A DNA stretch of 64,000 nucleotides from Rutidosis leptorrhynchoides (taxonomy: Eukaryota > Streptophyta > Magnoliopsida > Asterales > Asteraceae): assembly GCF_046630445.1 (NCBI RefSeq), contig NC_092339.1, positions 79,569,501 to 79,633,500 on the forward strand, read 5' to 3'. Below, piece after piece: positions 53,646 through 64,000 of this stretch (its first letter is position 1; each line of letters begins with the position of its first letter). Position numbers and translations under genes: made by a program. A model generated the notes under the pieces. It did not search any database and was not told the DNA's origin. It was given only the letters and a program-made list of their open reading frames with translations.

Positions 53646-53784
53646 GATAGTTGTATTCGTGTGGTGTAATATATTTAATATAGTGTGCTTATGCTTTATG
53701 ATATATGTAAAAATTGCTTGTATTAATAAGTATTTTTTTTTTATGAATCTAACTCTTGTTTATTTTACAGTATAAAAACACAAA

Positions 53785-54468
53785 ATGGATAGACAACCCA
53801 ATATTTTAAGAGACCTACCCGGAGACATGATTGATGAAATCTTGTCTAGAGTCGGTCAGAATTCCTCGGCACAACTATTTAAGGCGAGATCAGTTTGTAA
53901 GACATTCGAAGAACGTTCCAAGAATGCCTTGGTTTATAAAAGGCTTTTGTTCGAAAGATGGGGGATATCACATTGGGAAATCCATAAGTTACGATGTGTT
54001 TACTTTGACGCATATATTGCGGGGAACCCAAATGCTGTTTTACGCAACGGGTTAAGAAATTATTTTGACTCAATATATCCGAATATAGGACTTCGTAATT
54101 TAGAAAAAGCGGCTAACATGCAACATAAATAAGCATGTTATGCTTACGGATTAGTAATGTTCGCTTCTCACCAAAGTGAGAACAAGAACATCGGGCTACA
54201 ACTATTAAACAAAACATTCCCACAAGTGACGGAGTCGGTAATTGGGGTAAGAAATGAGGTTTTTAGATTGTTACGGGACTGTTGGACATTACGTAACCCT
54301 CGTCCCTTTGACGACGTTACAACACGCTGTCTTATCAACGGCCATAACGGTTATGTTCCACAAGACCAAGGATGGGAAGTAGTCCTAGTAAAACCAGAAT
54401 GCATGACTTGTTTCTGGACGTATGAATTACGTGTCTTTATTGCCTTTGTTGAACGACTTGTGTACTAG
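53785..54468 (+). pseudogene. F-box-protein-like coding region captured by element C
   Basis: It has the same start, length (228 codons) and order as 3949-4632 in A: F-box-like LPGDMIDEILSRVG and VCKTFEERS, then WGISHWEIHKL, then the NGLRNYF and LEKAA repeat-like part, then a Cys-Trp-rich end. It is broken by about one change. Because both copies carry it in the same place, the capture predates both insertions. Confidence 0.75.
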
Positions 54469-54809
54469 CTAGAATTATCTTCACAACCATCTTGTATCAA
54501 ATTTATTGTGTGCTATATTTCATGCTATATGTAAAATAAGCGGTATTGTAAGTTTGAAAAATATTGTGTAAAAGTTTGAACGCGAAATATTATTATAATC
54601 GATTTTTCATATAGATTTGTAGTAGTTGAATTGTATATTAGCTATTAAGTATGAACTTAACGGGTAGGTACTACCCGACTTTAAACTTATAAAACGCTAA
54701 TATGAAGAAAAAGCTTTTATAAATGAGTTCATATTATGCTACGAAATACTATTAACTACTCTTAATATTCTGTATGATTAACTTGTTCCATTTGACTATT
54801 TTGAAGGAA

Positions 54810-55646
54810 ATGGCACCGACTACTCGACACACCGTGAATATGAATGAAGATGAATTCCGTACTTTTCTAGCTTCAAACATAGCCGCAGTACAGGCTGCGC
54901 TACATACCAACAATAACCTTGGATCTAGCAGTACAGGAAATCGTGTAGGATGCACCTACAAAGAATTCACTGCCTGCAAACCTTTGGAATTTGATGGAAC
55001 TGAAGGACCGATATTGAAACGGTGGACCGAGAAGGTCGAATCGGTGTTTGCCATAAGTAAGTGTACTGAAGAGGATAAAGTGAAGTACGCTACGCATACC
55101 TTCACAGGTTTTGCGTTAACATGGTGGAATACCTATCTAGAGCAAGTGGGACAAGATGATGCGTACGCACTACCGTGGTCAGCATTTAAGCACTTGATGA
55201 ACGAGAAGTACCGTCCCAGGACTGAGGTCAATAAGCTCAAGACAGAACTTAGAAGGTTACGAACCCAAGGATTTGATATTACCACATACGAAAGACGATT
55301 CACAGAATTGTGCCTATTGTGTCCGGGAGCGTTCGAAGATGAGGAAGAGAAGATCGACGCATTTGTGAAAGGATTACCGGAAAGAATCCAAGAAGATATA
55401 AGTTCACACGAGCCCGCCTCCATACAACATGCATGTAGAATGGCTCACAAACTAGTGAACCAGATTGAGGAAAGAATTAAAGAACAGACGGCTGAAGAGG
55501 CCAATGTGAAGCAAGTCAAAAGAAAGTGGGAGGAAAACGGTGATAAGAATCACCAATACAACAACAACAGCAATTACAATAATAATCGCAACAATTATCC
55601 CAACAATCGCAACATCAATCGCAACTACAACAAACGACCCAACAAT

Positions 55647-55683
<37 letters not shown>

Positions 55684-58600
55684 GCAACTACAACAATCAT
55701 CCCAACAACAATAACAACCGCAACAACAACAACAATCAGAAGTAGCTATGCCAAAGGTGTGAAAAGTATCACTCGGGGTTCTGCACCAAATTTTGCAACA
55801 AGTGTAAAAGAAATGGTCATCGCGCGGCAAAGTGTGAGGTCTACGGACCAGGAGTTAACAGAACGAAAGGAACAAATGGTGTCGGAACGAGTAATGGCAG
55901 AGCAAGTTATGCCAATGTAGTTTGTTATAAATGTGGAAAACCGGGTCACATTATTAGAAATTGCCCGAACCAGCAGAACACGAATGGATAAGGTCACGAA
56001 AGAGTTTTCAATATTAATGCGGCAGAGGCACAGGAAGACCCGGAGCTTGTTACGGGTACGTTTCTTATTGACAATAAATCTGCTTACGTTTTATTTGATT
56101 CGGGTGCGGATAGAAGCTATATGAGTAGAGATTTTTGTGCTAAATTAAGTTGTCCATTGACGCCGTTGGATAGTAAATTTTTACTCGAATTAGCAAACGG
56201 TAAATTAATTTCAGCAGATAATATATGCCAGAATCGAGAAATTAAACTGGGTAGCGAAATATTTAAGATTGATTTGATACCAGTAGAGTTAGGGAGTTTT
56301 GATGTAATAGTTGGCATGGACTGGCTGAAGAAGGTGAAAGCAGAGATCGTATGTTATAAAAATGCAATTCGCATTGTACGAGAAGAAGGAGAACCCTTAA
56401 TGGTGTACGGAGAAAAGGGCAACATGAAGCTACATCTTATTAGTAATTTGAAGGCACAAAAACTAATAAGAAAAGGTTGCTATGCTGTTCTAACACACGT
56501 CGAGAAAGTACAAACTGAAGAAAAGAGCATCAATGATGTTCCCGTCGCAAAAGAATTTCCCGATGTATTTTCGAAAGAATTACCGGGACTACCTCCACAT
56601 CGATCTGTTGAATTTCAAATAGATCTTGTACCAGGAGCTGCACCAATAGCTCGTGCTCCTTATAGACTCACACCCAGCGAGATGAAAGAACTGCAAAGCC
56701 AACTGCAAGAACTATTAGAACGTGGTTTCATTCGACCAAGCACATCACCATGGGGAGCTCCTATTTTGTTTGTCAAGAAGAAGGATGGTACATTTAGGTT
56801 GTGTATTGACTACAGAGAGTTGAACAAACTTACCATCAAAAACCGTTATCCACTGCCGAGAATTGACGACTTATTTGATCAACTACAAGGCTCGTCGGTT
56901 TATTCGAAGATCGATTTACGTTCTGGATATCATCAAATGCGAGTAAAGGAGGATGATATTCCAAAAACTGCTTTTAGGACGCGTTATGATCATTACGAGT
57001 TTATGGTTATGCCGTTTGGATTGACTAACGCACCAGCTGTGTTCATGAACCTTATGAACCGAGTGTGTGGGCCATATCTTGACAAGTTTGTCATAGTTTT
57101 CATCGATGACATACTTATTTACTCAAAGAATGATCAAGAGCACGAAGAACATTTGAGAAAAGTGCTAGAAGTAATGAGAAAAGAAAAACTGTACACTAAG
57201 TTTTCAAAGTGTGCATTTTGGTTGGAAGAAGTTCAATTCCTCGGTCACATAGTGAACAAAGAAGGTATCCAGGTGGACCCGGCAAAGATCGAAACCGTTG
57301 AAAAGTGGGAAACCCCAAAAACTCCGAAGCATATACGTCAATTTTTAGGATTGGCTGGTTACTACAGAAGATTCATCCAAGATTTCTCCAAAATAGCAAA
57401 ACCCTTGACTGCATTAATGCATAAAGGGAAGAAATTTGAATGGAAGGATGAACAAGAGAAGGCGTTTCAATTATTGAAGAAAAAGCTAACTACGGCACCT
57501 ATATTGTCATTGCCTGAAGGGAATGATGATTTTGTGATTTATTGTGACACATCAAAGCAAGGTCTCGGTTGTGTATTAATGCAACGGACGAAGGTGATTT
57601 CTTATGCGTCTAGACAATTAAAGATTCACGAGCAAAATTATACGACGCATGATTTGGAATTAGGCGCGGTTGTTTTTGCATTAAAGACTTGGAGGCACTA
57701 CTTATATGGGGTCAAAAGTATTATATATACCGACCACAAAAGTCTTCAACACATATTTAATCAGAAACAACTGAATATGAGGCAACGTAGGTGGATTGAA
57801 TTGTTGAATGATTACGACTTTGAGATTCGTTACCACCCGGGGAAGGCAAATGTGGTAGCCGACGCCTTGAGCAGAAAGGACAGAGAACCCATTCGAGTAA
57901 AATCTATGAATATAATGATTCACACTAACCTTACTACTCAAATAAAGGAGGCGCAACAAGGAGTTTTAAAAGAGGAAAATTTAAAGGATGAAATACCCAA
58001 AGGATCGGAGAAGCATCTTAATATTCGAGAAGATGGAACCCGGTATAGGGCTGAAAGAATTTGGGTACCAAAATTTGGAGATATGAGAGAAATGGTACTT
58101 AGAGAAGCTCATAAAACCAGATACTCAATACATCCTGGAACGGGGAAGATGTACAAGGATCTTAAGAAACATTTTTGGTGGCCAGGTATGAAAGCCGATA
58201 TTACTAAATATGTAGGAGAATTGTTGACATGTTCTAAGGTCAAAGCTGAACATCAGAAACCATCAAGTCTACTACAACAACCTGAAATCCCGGAATGGAG
58301 ATGGGAAAACATTACCATGGATTTCATTACTAAATTGTCAAGGACTGTAAGTGGTTATGATACTATTTGGGTAATAGTTGATCGTCTCACCAAGTCAGCA
58401 CACTTCCTGCCAATAAGAGAAGATGACAAGATGGAGAAGTTAGCACGACTGTATTTGAAGGAAGTCGTCTCCAGACATGGAATACCAATCTTTATTATCT
58501 CTGATAGGGATGGCAGATTTATTTCAAGATTCTGGCAGACATTACAGCAAGCATTGGGAACTCGTCTAGACATGAGTACTGCCTATCATCCACAAACTGA

Positions 58601-59383
58601 TGGGCAGAGCGAAAGGACGATACAAACGCTTGAAGACATGCTACGAGCTTGTGTTATTGATTTCGGAAACAGTTGGGATCGACATTTACCGTTAGCAGAA
58701 TTTTCCTACAACAACAGCTACCATTCAAGCATTGAGATGGCGCCGTTTGAAGCACTTTATGGTAGAAAGTGCAGGTCTCCGATTTTTTGGAGTGAAGTGG
58801 GGGATAGACAGATTACGGGTCCGGAGATAATACAAGAAACTACCGAGAAAATCATCCAAATTCAACAAAGATTGAAAACCGCCCAGAGTCGACAAAAGAG
58901 CTACGCGGACAGTAAAAGAAAAGATATAGAGTTTGAAATTGGAGAAATGGTCATGCTTAAGGTTTCACCTTGGAAAGGCGTTGTTCGATTTGGTAAACGG
59001 GGGAAACTAAATCCAAGGTACATTGGACCATTCAAGATTATAGATCGTGTCGGACCAGTAGCTTACCAACTGGAGCTACCTCAACAACTCGCGGCTGTAC
59101 ATAACACTTTCCACGTCTCAAATTTGAAGAAATGTTTTGCTAAAGAAGATCTCACTATTCCGTTGGACGAAATCCAAATCAATGAAAAACTTTAATTCAT
59201 TGAAGAACCCGTCGAAATAATGGATCGTGAGGTTAAGAGACTTAAACAAAACAAGATACCGATTGTTAAGGTTCGATAAATGCTTGTAGAGGACTCGAGT
59301 TCACCTGGGAGCGTGAAGATCAAATGAAGAAGAAATACCCGCATTTATTTCCAGAAGATACGTCAACACCTCCAACTGCTTAA
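54810..59383 (+). pseudogene. gag-pol polyprotein region of element C
   Basis: The start MAPTTRH and the domain order match A: Gag core, Asn-rich linker, CCHC knuckles, protease (LFDSGAD), reverse transcriptase ([10 protein letters not shown]), RNase H, integrase ([29 protein letters not shown]) and chromodomain-like tail. The Asn-rich linker (AAC repeats, 55550-55735) varies in length from A. The region has several breaks, though protease to integrase is largely preserved. Confidence 0.92.
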
Positions 59384-59418
59384 AATTTCGGGACGAAATT
59401 TATTTAACGGGTAGGTAC
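59383..59418 (+). other. Palindrome and polypurine-like end of element C
   Basis: AAATTTCGGGACGAAATTT starts inside the stop codon of the coding region. It is followed by TAACGGGTAGGTAC next to the 3' LTR, as in A. Confidence 0.6.
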
Positions 59419-62965
<3,547 letters not shown>

Positions 62966-62970
62966 CATAT

Positions 62971-64000
62971 CTTTTAATTCGTTCACCGAAATTACGCGAT
63001 TTCAAAATGAAAAGTTATTGAGTTTTCGCCAGCTTTCCAAAAACATGCATATCATATACCTTTTATCAGTAATATATGTATTTAATTCGTGATTCATTAT
63101 AAACTGTTTAACGATGAAATTTAGCATACAAGCATGCATAAACATATATACTCGAGCACTAGACATGTATACACTATTAATATATAAAAGATAAGATATG
63201 AATGCTCACGTATCAATATTGTGATTTAATATTGCAGGAAAGTACGTAGACGCAACAGAGATGATAAACACTAGGTTTGACTTGCGAACAATAGCAATGA
63301 ACATTACCCATAACCTCCAAAGCTATAACCCATAATTTTCCTTAGCTCTATCCCGCTCATAAAATCCGTTTTGAAAATCACCCGAGCATAACTCCGTCAT
63401 AGTATTTTATGTATACTACTAATACTTAATTTGAATATTGCACTAGAATTATTACGGAATAAAAATATATGAAATAAATATATATGTACATATATGTGTG
63501 TGTGTTTCTGCAGTCGATCGATCGATCGATCGATATATATAGTTAGAAAATAATATTATAATAATAAAAGGAATCAAACGTGTTTAATTATAATAATATA
63601 ATAAAGTAATAAAATAATAATATAATAATAAAAGTAATCGTACGTTTATAATTATAATAATATAATAATATAATAAAGTAATAATATAATAATAAAATAA
63701 TAATATAATAAAGTAGAATATAATAATATAATAATAAAATCGAATCGATTAAGATTTTAAAAGTCCTATTTTTAAAATACTTCAGGGGTATTTTATGTAA
63801 CTTATAATTAATAATTTTAACCAGTGAATAGTAAATTAATTAATTTCGTTTCATTTACTATTCATATGAATAGTAAATGAATTAATTTCGATTCAACTAT
63901 TTAAGCTACACGTTATTGTACGTTGTGCTTTACAAATTGTACATTTTTAATTTAACTTCGTTTCTTAAAAAAAATTACAAAAATTATATCATAAAAATAA
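62971..64000 (-). repeat. Minus-strand LTR D, right part, running off the window
   Basis: After the CATAT duplication the older minus-strand sequence continues. It contains AT-rich (ATAATA)n tracts (63560-63740) and a short (CGAT)n run near 63515-63535. The LTR start is not reached. I see no gene. Confidence 0.65.

Overview
The window is nuclear DNA of a flowering plant. It has spliced genes with GT-AG introns and long AT-rich intergenic DNA, and it carries large Tekay-type (chromovirus) Ty3/gypsy elements, SINEs and MITEs. The LTR families and the 2.3-3.4 kb LTR lengths remind me of Asteraceae. That placement is from memory and is tentative.

Layout. 1-22489 is Tekay element A, plus strand. 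Its 5' LTR is cut by the window edge and its 3' LTR is split by a second, very young Tekay element B at 10481-19955 with a 5-bp target duplication. 22490-47987 is a 25-kb gene island without LTR elements. It holds four host genes: an XBCP3-type granulin cysteine protease (+, 24935-29154), a GID8-type LisH/CTLH/CRA protein (+, 30391-33799), an organellar Obg/CgtA GTPase (+, 34911-39550) and WAT1 (-, 41748-44150). Introns and spacers of the island are full of small non-autonomous elements: hAT-type MITEs with 8-bp target duplications, a MULE-type MITE with a 9-bp duplication, and tRNA-derived SINEs. From 47988 to the end lies an older minus-strand LTR (D), split by element C (49327-62965, plus strand, target duplication CATAT). 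C belongs to the same family as A.

The four genes act in unrelated processes: vacuolar proteolysis, the CTLH/GID ubiquitin ligase, organellar ribosome assembly, and vacuolar auxin transport. I see no functional cluster. The most unusual finding is that A and C both carry two extra sense-strand coding regions between the primer-binding site and gag. One encodes an acidic Glu/Pro-rich protein. The other encodes an F-box protein of the plant At1g67623/At2g35280 type. This points to a retrotransposon family that captured a host F-box gene and then multiplied with it. The elements are described as fossils: A and C are broken, B looks whole.

All coordinates, exon joins and LTR difference counts were worked out by eye. 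No database search was run.
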